A stretch of 38,394 nt of DNA from Rhizobium aethiopicum (GTDB lineage: Bacteria; Pseudomonadota; Alphaproteobacteria; Rhizobiales; Rhizobiaceae): positions 1 through 38,394 of the forward strand of contig NZ_FMAJ01000029.1 in assembly GCF_900094625.1 (NCBI RefSeq). Reading direction: 5' to 3'. The first letter of the stretch is position 1, and each line of letters starts with the position of its first letter. The translations under genes were made by a program, and so were the position numbers. The notes beneath the pieces were generated by a model, which did not search any database, had not been told where the DNA came from, and saw nothing but the letters and a program-made list of their open reading frames with translations. This document shows positions 1 to 8,036 of the stretch, piece after piece.

Positions 1-865
1 AGCAGAGGAAGTCGGTATCCGGCGTCTTCTTGGCGGCGACGAATTCGCCCTTGGCCCAGTCGCCCATCACCTGCACCAGCGCGTCACCCTTGATGACCAT
101 GGCGGTCGCCAGGTTCCAGTCGCGGCCGGAGAAGTTCGGATCGACGTACTGGATGATCTTGGCCAGATTGTCGAAGGACTTCTTCATCGTGTCCGACTTC
201 AGCGACTCCTCGTCGAGGTCGTTCATCGCCTTCTTGTAGAACTCCGGTCCGCCGGTCGACAGCACGATGGAATCGAACATCGTCGCTTCCTGCCAGTTCT
301 GGCCGCCGAGCGCCAAGGGGATAACGCCTGCGGCTTTTGCCTTGTCAAGCAGCGCGAGCAGGTCGTCGAAAGTCTTCGGCTGGCTGCCGCCGATCTTGTC
401 CATCACCGCCTTGTTGATCCATAGCCAGTTGACCGAATGGACGTTGACCGGGGCGGCAACCCACTTGCCGTCATAGACCGAGAACTTCTGCAGTGCGGCC
501 GGCACCGACTTGTCCCAGCCTTCCTTCTTCGCCGTCTCGGTGAGATCACCCATGACGCCGGCCTGGGCATAATCGAGCACGGTATAACCGAGCATCTGCG
601 AGGCCGTCGGATAGGTACCCGCCGCCACCATCGCCTTCAGCGCCGTCATCGCCGCATCACCGCCGCCGCCGGCAACTGGTACGTCCTTCCAGGCAAATCC
701 TTCCTTCGAAAGATCCTCCTTCAGAACGTTCAAAGCAGCTGCCTCGCCGCCTGATGTCCACCAGTGCAGCATCTGAACTTCTTTTACGTCGGCGGCGCGG
801 GCGGACACGCCGGCGCCGGCCAGAGCCAACGCGATCACGGCAGTCGTGGTCAGAAACCTATTCAT
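1..865 (-). CDS. Sugar ABC transporter substrate-binding protein (CUT1 type), 3' end cut by window edge
   Basis: This is the periplasmic binding protein of a carbohydrate ABC importer; 288 codons from the ATG at 865 are visible and the C-terminus lies outside the window. The N-terminus is a Sec signal peptide (MNRF, a hydrophobic stretch, then ARA-A cleavage). The mature protein begins with VQMLHWWTSGGEA, the opening typical of family 1 solute-binding proteins for sugars, and later shows VNVHSVNWLWINK and GGQNWQEA, also typical. A strong GGGAGG ribosome site lies 8 bases before the start. It follows the aldehyde dehydrogenase gene by 85 bases on the same strand, so it probably belongs to the LacI-controlled operon; the permease and ATPase genes would lie beyond the edge. 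The ligand cannot be told from sequence. Confidence 0.93.
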   Translation of the reverse strand, partial: MNRFLTTTAVIALALAGAGVSARAADVKEVQMLHWWTSGGEAAALNVLKEDLSKEGFAWKDVPVAGGGGDAAMTALKAMVAAGTYPTASQMLGYTVLDYAQAGVMGDLTETAKKEGWDKSVPAALQKFSVYDGKWVAAPVNVHSVNWLWINKAVMDKIGGSQPKTFDDLLALLDKAKAAGVIPLALGGQNWQEATMFDSIVLSTGGPEFYKKAMNDLDEESLKSDTMKKSFDNLAKIIQYVDPNFSGRDWNLATAMVIKGDALVQVMGDWAKGEFVAAKKTPDTDFLC

Positions 866-892
866 CGAAGAACCTCCCAGTTCTATTGCAGA

Positions 893-911
893 TGCGGGAC
901 CTATTCCCGCA
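893..911 (-). promoter_or_regulatory. Intercistronic hairpin upstream of the binding-protein gene
   Basis: TGCGGGA and TCCCGCA form a perfect 7-bp stem with a 5-base loop in the 85-base gap between the aldehyde dehydrogenase stop and the binding-protein start. It has no T-run on the minus strand, so it is not a standard terminator. Hairpins in this position often protect the abundant binding-protein mRNA or reduce read-through; which applies here is inference. Confidence 0.5.
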
Positions 912-950
912 CCGATCACCCGCCCTCCTCAGGCGCAGTTTCGTGACCGG

Positions 951-2477
951 CTAAGGCCGGTTTTCAGTCTGCGGCATCCACCAGTTGGTGCGCTTGCCGA
1001 TATGCATGTTCAGCGTCTTGGTCTCGGTGTAATCCTCTACCGCATGGCGGCCGAGCTCGCGGCCGAGGCCGCTCTGTTTGTAACCGCCGAAGGGCAGCTC
1101 CGAGGCGCCGTCCATGAATGTGTTCATCCAGACCGTTCCCGCCCGCACCGACCGGCCGATCGTCAGGCAGGTGTCGAAATCGCGGCTCCAGACACCGGCC
1201 GACAGGCCGTAGTCGATGGAATTGGCGATCCCGATGGCTTCAGCAGTCGTCTCGAACGTCAGCACCGACAGGACAGGACCGAAGACCTCCTCGCGCGCGA
1301 CCGCCATATCAGGCGTGACTTCTTCGAGGATTGTCGGCGACATGAACTGCCCCATGCCGAGGTCGAGCGCTTCGCCGCCATGCGCGATCCGGGCGCCGCT
1401 GCTCCTGGCGCCGGCGACATACCCCGATATCTTCTCCAGATGCTGCGGCGTGATGATAGCTCCGACCTGCGTCTGGGGATCAAGGGGATCACCGACCTTC
1501 ACGCCCTTCGCCAGCTCGGCAACCCGCGTCACGACATCGGCAGCGATTGATTTGTGAAGGATCAGCCGCGAGCCGGCATTGCAGCACTCGCCGGCATTGA
1601 AATAGGCGCCGAAAACCGCGGCGTCGATGAAGGCATCGAGATCGGCATCCGGAAATACGATTTGCGGGTTCTTGCCGCCCAGTTCCAGCGAGACCTTCTT
1701 CAGTGTCTGCGCAGCATTCGACATCGTCAGTTTGCCGACGCCGGTCGAGCCGGTGAAGGAGACCATGTCGACGTCGGGATGAGATGTCATGACCGCGCCG
1801 ACCTCAGGTCCCGTACCGGTGACAATGTTGACGACACCGTCCGGCACGCCTGCCTCTTGGAGAATTTCGCCGAGCACAAGCGTCGATCCCGATGTCAGCT
1901 CCGACGGCTTGACGACGGTCGTGCAGCCTGCAGCCAGGGCGAAGGGCAGTTTCTGGCCAACGATCAGGAACGGAAAATTCCAAGGCGTTATGATCGACAC
2001 CACGCCGATCGCTTCACGCAGCACGACGCCGAGCGTGCCGTCCCCGAGCGTGTTGTAGCTTTCCCCATGGAGGTCGCGAGCAAGAGCCGCCGCATAACGC
2101 CATATATCGACGGAACCTGCGATCTCTCCGCGCACCTGCGTGATCGGCTTTCCTGCCTCGATAGCGTCAAGAAATGCGAGTTCTTCCGCACGCGCCGCGA
2201 TCAGATCGGCCGCCTTTAGCAGGATAGCGGAGCGTTCGGAGGCGGTCATTCGCGGCCACGGTCCAAGATCGAAGGCCTTGCGTGCGGCGGAGATGGCGCG
2301 CTCGGCGTCCGTTCTGCTGCCGGTCGGGAAACGGCTGACCACGACACCGTGGCTTGGCGCGACACGTTCGATCGGATCGGAGGCACCGACCTCCCATCGT
2401 CCGTCGATAAGCATCCTGAAATCGCGCGCTCTATGGTCGCTCAGCGCCGTAGGGTTGACGATGACCGTCATTACCAT
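951..2477 (-). CDS. NAD(P)-dependent aldehyde dehydrogenase
   Basis: A full-length (508 aa) ALDH-superfamily enzyme that oxidises an aldehyde to a carboxylic acid. The family marks are present in order: PWNFP near 165-169 (Asn holding the thiohemiacetal oxyanion), the cofactor loop FTGSTGVGK near 241-249, the general base Glu265 in LELGGKN, and the nucleophile Cys299 in FNAGECC. The ATG at 2477 overlaps the end of the hydratase gene by 7 bases; a second ATG two codons on is equally possible. It most resembles betaine/aminoaldehyde-type ALDHs, but its neighbours (CoA-transferase, hydratase, sugar transporter, LacI) argue for a carbohydrate-derived aldehyde. The exact substrate is unknown. Confidence 0.92.
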   Translation of the reverse strand: MVMTVIVNPTALSDHRARDFRMLIDGRWEVGASDPIERVAPSHGVVVSRFPTGSRTDAERAISAARKAFDLGPWPRMTASERSAILLKAADLIAARAEELAFLDAIEAGKPITQVRGEIAGSVDIWRYAAALARDLHGESYNTLGDGTLGVVLREAIGVVSIITPWNFPFLIVGQKLPFALAAGCTTVVKPSELTSGSTLVLGEILQEAGVPDGVVNIVTGTGPEVGAVMTSHPDVDMVSFTGSTGVGKLTMSNAAQTLKKVSLELGGKNPQIVFPDADLDAFIDAAVFGAYFNAGECCNAGSRLILHKSIAADVVTRVAELAKGVKVGDPLDPQTQVGAIITPQHLEKISGYVAGARSSGARIAHGGEALDLGMGQFMSPTILEEVTPDMAVAREEVFGPVLSVLTFETTAEAIGIANSIDYGLSAGVWSRDFDTCLTIGRSVRAGTVWMNTFMDGASELPFGGYKQSGLGRELGRHAVEDYTETKTLNMHIGKRTNWWMPQTENRP

Positions 2478-3250
2478 TCTCCCTTGAATGTTGCCGGGCG
2501 CTTCTCGCTGAACGACGCGACGCCCTCTTTCAGATCGCCGGTCTTGGCGGCGAGGATCGAGCCCAGGGCTTCGACCGCGGTTCCATTGTCCTCGCCACTC
2601 GCCGATGCGATCATCAGCTTGACGATCTCGACGGCAGCCGGTCCCCGCGCGGCAATCCGCTCGGCATATTCCCTGGCGGCAGCGAGCGAATTTCCCGCCG
2701 GGACCACCGCGTCGACGATGCCGAGCAGGCGCGCCTCCTCGGCGGTGAATATCTCACCACCGAGCGCCATGCGCCGGACGACCTGTGCACCAAACCGGCG
2801 CACGAGGCGCTGAGTGCCCGACCAGCCCGGAACCATCCCGAGGCCGGTCTCCGGCAGACCGATCTTGATCTGCTGCTCCGCAAACCGGATGTCGGCAACG
2901 CCCGCGAGCTCAAGGCCACCTCCAAGAGCGTGGCCGTTTAGCGCCGCAACCAGCGGCACCCTGAGAGTGGCCAGTCTTTCGAAGATGCGATGGCCGTGCC
3001 GCACCCAGGCATGACCGAATTCCTGCGGCAACATTCCGCCCCAGGCCTTGATATCGCCTCCGGCGGAAAAGCCCCTTCCCTCACCGGTGAGGACGGCTGC
3101 GCGAACATTCGGGTTCGCCTCGACCGCGTCAGCCGCGTCGGCCAAGGCTTTCAGCATATCGAGATCGAGCGCGTTCAGCTTCTCCGGACGGGAGATCGTC
3201 AGCATCGCGACATGTCCTTCGATGTCGACCCTGACCGTTCCGCTAGCCAT
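2471..3250 (-). CDS. Enoyl-CoA hydratase/isomerase family protein
   Basis: A 259-aa crotonase-fold enzyme acting on acyl-CoA thioesters. The oxyanion-hole segments FSAGGDIK (61-68) and GHALGGGLELA (106-116) are present, as are both catalytic glutamates of true hydratases, Glu114 (in GLELA) and Glu134 (in LPETGLG), followed by the usual GTQRL. Hydration of a 2-enoyl-CoA is thus chemically plausible, though other crotonase reactions cannot be excluded. The chosen start, ATG at 3250 (MASGTV), gives normal family length and overlaps the CoA-transferase stop by 8 bases; an in-frame start at 3301 would add 17 residues lying inside the upstream gene and is unlikely. Translationally coupled middle gene of the operon. 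Confidence 0.9.
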   Translation of the reverse strand: MASGTVRVDIEGHVAMLTISRPEKLNALDLDMLKALADAADAVEANPNVRAAVLTGEGRGFSAGGDIKAWGGMLPQEFGHAWVRHGHRIFERLATLRVPLVAALNGHALGGGLELAGVADIRFAEQQIKIGLPETGLGMVPGWSGTQRLVRRFGAQVVRRMALGGEIFTAEEARLLGIVDAVVPAGNSLAAAREYAERIAARGPAAVEIVKLMIASASGEDNGTAVEALGSILAAKTGDLKEGVASFSEKRPATFKGEW

Positions 3251-4862
3251 TGAAAGTGCCCTCCAGCGCCCGTGCCCTCTTTGTCGGAAGTGATAGGCCA
3301 ATGCTTGGCTCCCGGAAGAGTGCCGCGTCCATCACCTTCAGGTCGGGCGCGACGATCAGCCGGAATTCGGACTGGTCGAGGATATGAGTGTGAAGATCGA
3401 CGCCGGGCGCGATCTCGGTCAGCACGATGCCGTCGGCCGTCAGCTTCATCACGCACCGCTCGGTGACATAGGTGATGTCCTGCCCCTGCTCGATCGCGCG
3501 CCCGCCGCTGAAGGTGACGTGTTCGACATCGCTCACAAGCTTCTTCAGCTTGCCTTCCCTTTCGATGAGAAGTGTCCCGTCGGCGATCGAAAGCTTCGCG
3601 CCGGCGTTGAACATGCCGGAAAAGACGATCTTCTTCGCCCGCGCCGTGATGTCGACGAAGCCGCCGGCACCGGCCGTGACATGCGGCCGGAACGACAGCT
3701 TCGACACATTGACCGAGCCGTCCTTGCCGATTTCAAGGAAGGACAGAAGCGAGGCATCAAAACCGGCGCCCTGGAAATAGGTAAACTGGTAAGGCGACGG
3801 CATATAGGCGTCGGCGTTGGAGGCGCAGCCGAAGGCGAAGTCGAGCAGCGGCACGCCGCCGACCGCACCCTGCTCGATAACCCAGGTGACGGCGCCGTGA
3901 AGCCCCTCCTCCAGCAGAATCCGGGGCACGTTGGCCGATATTCCGAAACCCAGATTGACGCAGCTTCCGGACTCCAATTCCTGCGCAACCCGGCGCGCAA
4001 TGACCTTCTGGACGTTGAACTCCGGAACACTGAAGCTATCGAGCGGCCGGAAGATCTCTCCGGAGATCGCAGGATCATAGCTCGTCTGGGTGGTCTGCTT
4101 CTGATCCGGATCGACGATCACATAGTCGACCAGCATTCCCGGCACGCGGACGTCATGCGGGCTCAGCGAGCCTTCCTTGGTGATCCGCTTAACCTGCGCG
4201 ATGACGATGCCGCCATTGTTGCGTGCGGCAAGCGCTTGGTCGAGGCCGCCGAGATAGGCGCCTTCATGTTCATAGGTGAGATTGCCGCGCTCGTCGGCGG
4301 TGGTGGCGCGGATGATGGCGACCTGCGGGACGATCGAGGGGAAGAACAGCCAGTCGTCGCCCTCGAAGCTCACGCGTTTTACCACTGGAACGTCCAAAGC
4401 CAGAGCATTCATCGCGCAGCCCTGCCGCTCGGGATCGACGAAGGTGTCGATCCCGACCTTGGTCAGGACACCCGGGCGCTTTGCCGCGGCTTCGCGATGG
4501 ATATCGAACAGAATGCCTGAGGGAATGTTATAGGCCGGAATCTCGTTGTTGGTGATCATCTGCCAGATCAGCGGCGGCTCGGACGATGACGGTCCTGACG
4601 GATAAGAGCCGCCGATGATGCGCTTGAGCAGGCCCTTCCTGGCGAGGTAGTCGACACCCTTGATGCCGCTCATGTCACCCGCAGCAATCGGATGCAGGGT
4701 GGTGAGATCCCTGGGGTGGCCGGTCGCATCGAAACGCTCGCCGATCGCCTTCAGCATGAGGTCCGGACAACCGAGACCGCTCGAAGACGATACTGTAACG
4801 ACAGCGCCATCGGGAATCAGGGCGGCCGCCTCAGTTGGGGTGAGATGCTTCTGCATGTGCAT
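3243..4862 (-). CDS. Family I CoA-transferase (propionate/acetate CoA-transferase-like)
   Basis: A 539-aa fused alpha-beta CoA-transferase of the YdiF/propionate CoA-transferase type, which moves CoA from a donor such as acetyl- or succinyl-CoA to a carboxylate. The alpha half starts with LTPTEAAALIPDGAVVTVSSSSG; the beta half has VNLGFGISANVPR and the active-site segment VTWVIEQGAVGG, whose Glu is the expected residue that forms the enzyme-CoA thioester. Length agrees with the family (about 520-540). Its ATG shares one base with the repressor stop (TAATG), with an alternative ATG at 4856. It could activate the acid made by the downstream aldehyde dehydrogenase, feeding the hydratase; this order is inferred. 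Confidence 0.9.
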   Translation of the reverse strand: MHMQKHLTPTEAAALIPDGAVVTVSSSSGLGCPDLMLKAIGERFDATGHPRDLTTLHPIAAGDMSGIKGVDYLARKGLLKRIIGGSYPSGPSSSEPPLIWQMITNNEIPAYNIPSGILFDIHREAAAKRPGVLTKVGIDTFVDPERQGCAMNALALDVPVVKRVSFEGDDWLFFPSIVPQVAIIRATTADERGNLTYEHEGAYLGGLDQALAARNNGGIVIAQVKRITKEGSLSPHDVRVPGMLVDYVIVDPDQKQTTQTSYDPAISGEIFRPLDSFSVPEFNVQKVIARRVAQELESGSCVNLGFGISANVPRILLEEGLHGAVTWVIEQGAVGGVPLLDFAFGCASNADAYMPSPYQFTYFQGAGFDASLLSFLEIGKDGSVNVSKLSFRPHVTAGAGGFVDITARAKKIVFSGMFNAGAKLSIADGTLLIEREGKLKKLVSDVEHVTFSGGRAIEQGQDITYVTERCVMKLTADGIVLTEIAPGVDLHTHILDQSEFRLIVAPDLKVMDAALFREPSIGLSLPTKRARALEGTFNG

Positions 4863-5935
4863 TACTCAGCGTCCTGTTTCGATTTTGCGCTCTTGCCGGC
4901 CCTTGCCGGCGCGGTCTTGCCGGCGCCGCAGCTTTCGCGAACGACTAGCCGAACGGCTGTCGTCACCGTCTCCGCCTCGGCCTTTCCGGCATTGATCTGC
5001 TTGAGGAGCATCTGTGCGCCGCGCCGCCCGATACCTTGCGGGTCGACCGAGACCGTCGTCAGCGCGGGAACCGCTGTCTGCGCCTCGATGACATCGTCGA
5101 AACCCACGACGGCGAAGTCGGCGCCGGGCTCCAGACGGCGCGCACGCAGGCCGTCGCAGACGCCGAACGCCACGGCGTCGTTGAAGCAGACGGCTGCGGT
5201 CGGCCGACGTCCAAGAGCGATCGCTTTCCCGATCGCCTCTACCCCCCCGGCTCGCGATGGCGCCGAAGAGATGACGAGTTCCTCATGGTAATCGAGCCCG
5301 GCTGCCTCCACGCCGCTTCGGTAGCCGGCAAGCCTGTCGTCGAAGACGGCGGTGTCAGGAAAGCCGCCGAGGAAAGCGATGCGCTTATGGCCAAGCCCCG
5401 CCAAATGCTTGACCGCCGACATCATGCCAGCCCGGTTATCCGAAACGATGGACGAGACTTTGGCGCCGGGCAGGCTTCGAACGACAACGACCACCGGAAT
5501 GCCTGCCGCGACGAGAGGCTTGAAGTCTGCAGCGTCGGTAGCGCGAGCCGGCGAGACGATAAGACCGGAAATGCCGTGCTCACGCATCGACGCGACAACC
5601 TCCCGCTGTCGGTCGATGCTCTCGCCGGTGTTCGACAGGAACTGCACGAAGCCGGCAGACTGGACGACCATATCGACGCCGACCGCCAGCTCCGCAAAGA
5701 AACCGTTCGTCAGATCATTAACGACAACCCCGACGATCCTCGACTTGGCACTGGCCTGCCGAAGATTGGCTGCGCCGCGATTATAAACGTAGCCGAGCTC
5801 GCGCATCACGGCATTGACCTTGGAGCGCGTTCCCTCATTGACCAGTGAGGAACCCTGAAGCACCAGCGAAACCGTCGACTTGGAGACGCCGGCCGCCTTT
5901 GCGATGTCAATGACGGTTACCCGCGCCTTTGTCAT
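4862..5935 (-). CDS. LacI-family transcriptional regulator, probable autorepressor of the catabolic operon
   Basis: A 357-aa LacI/GalR regulator. The N-terminal helix-turn-helix and hinge read VTVIDIAKAAGVSKSTVSLVL followed by VNEGTRSKVNAVMRELGYVYN; the rest is a periplasmic-binding-like effector domain (VVVNDLTNGFF, GHKRIAFLGG, VVGFDD). The start chosen is ATG 5935, with GGAG just upstream, because it places the HTH at residue 8 as usual; an upstream ATG at 6067 would translate the promoter and operator. A perfect palindrome sits in its own promoter, so it probably represses itself and the three overlapping enzyme genes until a small carbohydrate or derivative binds. The C-terminal tail is Lys/Ala-rich. 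Confidence 0.93.
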   Translation of the reverse strand: MTKARVTVIDIAKAAGVSKSTVSLVLQGSSLVNEGTRSKVNAVMRELGYVYNRGAANLRQASAKSRIVGVVVNDLTNGFFAELAVGVDMVVQSAGFVQFLSNTGESIDRQREVVASMREHGISGLIVSPARATDAADFKPLVAAGIPVVVVVRSLPGAKVSSIVSDNRAGMMSAVKHLAGLGHKRIAFLGGFPDTAVFDDRLAGYRSGVEAAGLDYHEELVISSAPSRAGGVEAIGKAIALGRRPTAAVCFNDAVAFGVCDGLRARRLEPGADFAVVGFDDVIEAQTAVPALTTVSVDPQGIGRRGAQMLLKQINAGKAEAETVTTAVRLVVRESCGAGKTAPARAGKSAKSKQDAE

Positions 5936-5968
5936 TTCCCGCTCCAACGATGGCGTCGACTGATGAAC

Positions 5969-5998
5969 AGATATTTGGAACGTTCCAATTCTGTCAAG
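5969..5998 (-). promoter_or_regulatory. Promoter of the lacI-CoA-transferase-hydratase-ALDH operon
   Basis: On the minus strand CTTGACA (5998-5992) matches the -35 consensus; 17 bases after TTGACA lies ATATCT (5974-5969), a 4-of-6 match to the rhizobial -10 form CTATAT. The spacer between them is almost exactly the 14-bp palindrome described next. The start codon chosen for the repressor is about 34 bases downstream. Confidence 0.6.
5975..5988. promoter_or_regulatory. Primary LacI-family operator
   Basis: TTGGAACGTTCCAA is a perfect 14-bp palindrome with the central CG expected for LacI/GalR operators. It fills the spacer between the -35 and -10 of the repressor promoter, where a bound repressor would block RNA polymerase. 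Binding by the adjacent LacI-type protein is inference from position and symmetry. Confidence 0.75.
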
Positions 5999-6080
5999 AG
6001 AAATTTGAAGATCCTCTTTATATTTATTCATTTCCGATGTTAATTCAGTTCTGTTCACCGCGAACATTTTAACATAAAAA

Positions 6081-6094
6081 TTGGAACGATCTAA
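6081..6094. promoter_or_regulatory. Secondary, imperfect LacI-family operator
   Basis: TTGGAACGATCTAA repeats the left half of the primary operator exactly (TTGGAACG) and keeps 4 of 6 bases of the right half. Its start is 106 bp from the start of the first site, close to ten helical turns, so repressors on both could face the same side of DNA and form a loop. Confidence 0.5.
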
Positions 6095-6323
6095 ATTTGA
6101 GACGCCATTGAGAGGGCGCCCCTGGACATCCTTCGGCCGGCAAAGTCACGGAAGATTCGGTGCTCGTCCCTTTGCTGTCGAGCCAATCATGTGGCGGCGA
6201 TCAGCGCAGGAGATCCCCGAGAGACGACATTGCGCACCGAAAGCCCAGCGAAGACTACTGGAATGCGCTTACGACGGTAGCCTGTACCTCGCCTGGCCAG
6301 TTCACCGGGAGATAGGCGGCGCC

Positions 6324-7973
6324 ATGACAAACTCGGCTGAGTTTCCATCGCGGAACTCCGGCTCAGACATTAGCGAAACTTTATCGTTTGTGGCCAATGC
6401 TGCTGATAGGCGACGTGCCAGATCTGAAGCGGGGTCGGAGATGCCACACTCGTACGAATCCATTCTGGAGAACCTGCCGCAGGGCATTGTTCTCCTCGAT
6501 TCAGCCGACACGGTGACGGCATTCAATTCGCGCGCACTCGATATTCTCGGCCCTCCGAACGGCGCGATCCACAAGGGAATGACTATTGATGGATTGCCCG
6601 GCGCCGCAGACTGCCGTGTAGCGGCAAGCCGGCAGCCGGCGATGGCCAGGCCCCACACATCGCAGCTTGCCCTTGCCGACGGACGGATGGTCTCGTTGAC
6701 CTGCGCTTCCTCGAGAGAGGGAAGCTGGATCCTGAGCTATGAAGACATCTCGACCCTCATACGTGTGGAAGACAACCTCACAGAACAACATCACCGGTTC
6801 GACGAAGCCCTCAGCAACATGCCGCATGGGCTGTGCATGTTCGATTCGACGAAGAAGCTGATCCTGTGCAACGCATCTTACGCGCGGATGTACGCTTTGC
6901 CGGAGCTGCTGACGCAGCCAGGAACGCCGCTGGTGGACATTCTGGCCTATCGCAGCCGGCAGGGAAATGGCCCAGCCGACACCGCGACTTATTTCGACGT
7001 GGTCTTCGAAGCGACGGCGCGCGGTGCACCGGCCAGCCAGAACATCGTCCTCACCGATGGGCGCGTTATCAAAATCACTCATAATCCGATGCAAAACGGC
7101 GGATACGTCGCCACCCACGAGGACGTCACCGCGACCGTCCAACTAGCCGAAGAGCTGCGCCAGCACCGCGATCAGCTCGAAGCGACGGTGCAAAGCCGCA
7201 CGGCGGAGGTGGAGCGTCAGGCCAGGGAACTCGAGCGAATGCTCGCGCAGGAGCGCAGTATCAACGAATTGCAACGCCAGTTCGTGGCGATGGCATCCCA
7301 TGAATTCAGGACGCCGCTTGCCATCATCGATGCCGCCGCCCAGCGGCTGCTGCGCAAAATGGGAACCATCGAGCCCGAATTCCTCAACGAGAAGGTCGAT
7401 CAGATCCGCGCATCGGTGAACCGGATCGTCGATCTCATGGAGAGCATCCTATCGGCCGGACGCCTGGATACCGGCAAGACCGATATCAGTTACGATGCTT
7501 GCGCGCTCAGATCGATGATAAAAACCTGTTGCGACCGGCAATCGACGATCGCAAAGACCCACAGCTTCGTATTGGATATCGACGGGCTGCCGGAGTTCAT
7601 CGATGCCGATCCCCGCAGTTTGTCGCAGGTTTTTACCAATCTGCTTTCAAACGCAGTCAAGTACGCCCCTGGAACCTCTGAAATTCGTGTAGCGGCGTGG
7701 GTCGAGGCGGAAAACGTCAAAGTTTCGATTAGCGATGACGGGGTGGGGATCGATGCCGAGGACGTGCCGCGGCTGTTCCAGCGCTACTTTCGTGCCCGGA
7801 CTTCGAGCGGCATTGCCGGAACGGGTATTGGCCTCAACCTGGTGAAGCAGATCGTCGAACTGCACCACGGCTCGATAGAGGTTCGAAGTGCAAGAGGATG
7901 CGGATCGACATTCATCGTAACCCTTCCCATCAGGAGAAACGACAACGCTTTTGAAAGCAATGACGCAGCCTGA
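6324..7973 (+). CDS. Soluble PAS-domain sensor histidine kinase
   Basis: A 549-aa histidine kinase without signal peptide or membrane segments, so the signal is probably cytosolic. Two PAS-like modules come first (about 43-145, ILENLPQGIVLLDSADTVTAFN; about 158-270, ALSNMPHGLCMFDSTKKLILCN), then a coiled coil (272-318), the H box with His326 in SHEFRTP, the N box LSNAVKYAPG, and ATP-lid motifs DDGVGID and GTGIGLNLV. ATG 6324 is chosen, preceded by GGGAGA; the frame is open from a TTG at 6081, but that codon lies in an operator-like site and the added sequence has no family features. There is no receiver domain and no response regulator nearby, so the partner is unknown. Confidence 0.88.
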   Translation: MTNSAEFPSRNSGSDISETLSFVANAADRRRARSEAGSEMPHSYESILENLPQGIVLLDSADTVTAFNSRALDILGPPNGAIHKGMTIDGLPGAADCRVAASRQPAMARPHTSQLALADGRMVSLTCASSREGSWILSYEDISTLIRVEDNLTEQHHRFDEALSNMPHGLCMFDSTKKLILCNASYARMYALPELLTQPGTPLVDILAYRSRQGNGPADTATYFDVVFEATARGAPASQNIVLTDGRVIKITHNPMQNGGYVATHEDVTATVQLAEELRQHRDQLEATVQSRTAEVERQARELERMLAQERSINELQRQFVAMASHEFRTPLAIIDAAAQRLLRKMGTIEPEFLNEKVDQIRASVNRIVDLMESILSAGRLDTGKTDISYDACALRSMIKTCCDRQSTIAKTHSFVLDIDGLPEFIDADPRSLSQVFTNLLSNAVKYAPGTSEIRVAAWVEAENVKVSISDDGVGIDAEDVPRLFQRYFRARTSSGIAGTGIGLNLVKQIVELHHGSIEVRSARGCGSTFIVTLPIRRNDNAFESNDAA

Positions 7974-8036
7974 TGTTTCAGGATTGCTGTCCGGCATATC
8001 TACCCTATCCTTCTCGCAATAGAGGAGGACCATGCC

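Larger units (their letters stand above)
5936..6323. promoter_or_regulatory. Divergent regulatory region between lacI-type gene and histidine kinase gene
   Basis: This 388-base gap separates two divergent genes and is more A/T-rich than its surroundings near 5970-6100. It holds the repressor promoter, a perfect operator and a second imperfect operator-like site (listed separately). The right half, 6110-6323, has normal genomic base composition and shows no clear promoter or coding region; the transcription start of the kinase gene is not evident. Confidence 0.6.

Noticed and set aside
3384..4520. Long plus-strand open frame opposite the CoA-transferase gene
   Set aside because: It has no recognisable domain and is Asp/Arg/His-rich like other antisense frames here; it is a by-product of high-GC codon use in the real minus-strand gene.
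6081..6323. TTG-initiated 81-residue extension of the histidine kinase
   Set aside because: The TTG lies in an operator-like palindrome, no ribosome site precedes it, and the extension lacks domain features; ATG 6324 is preferred.
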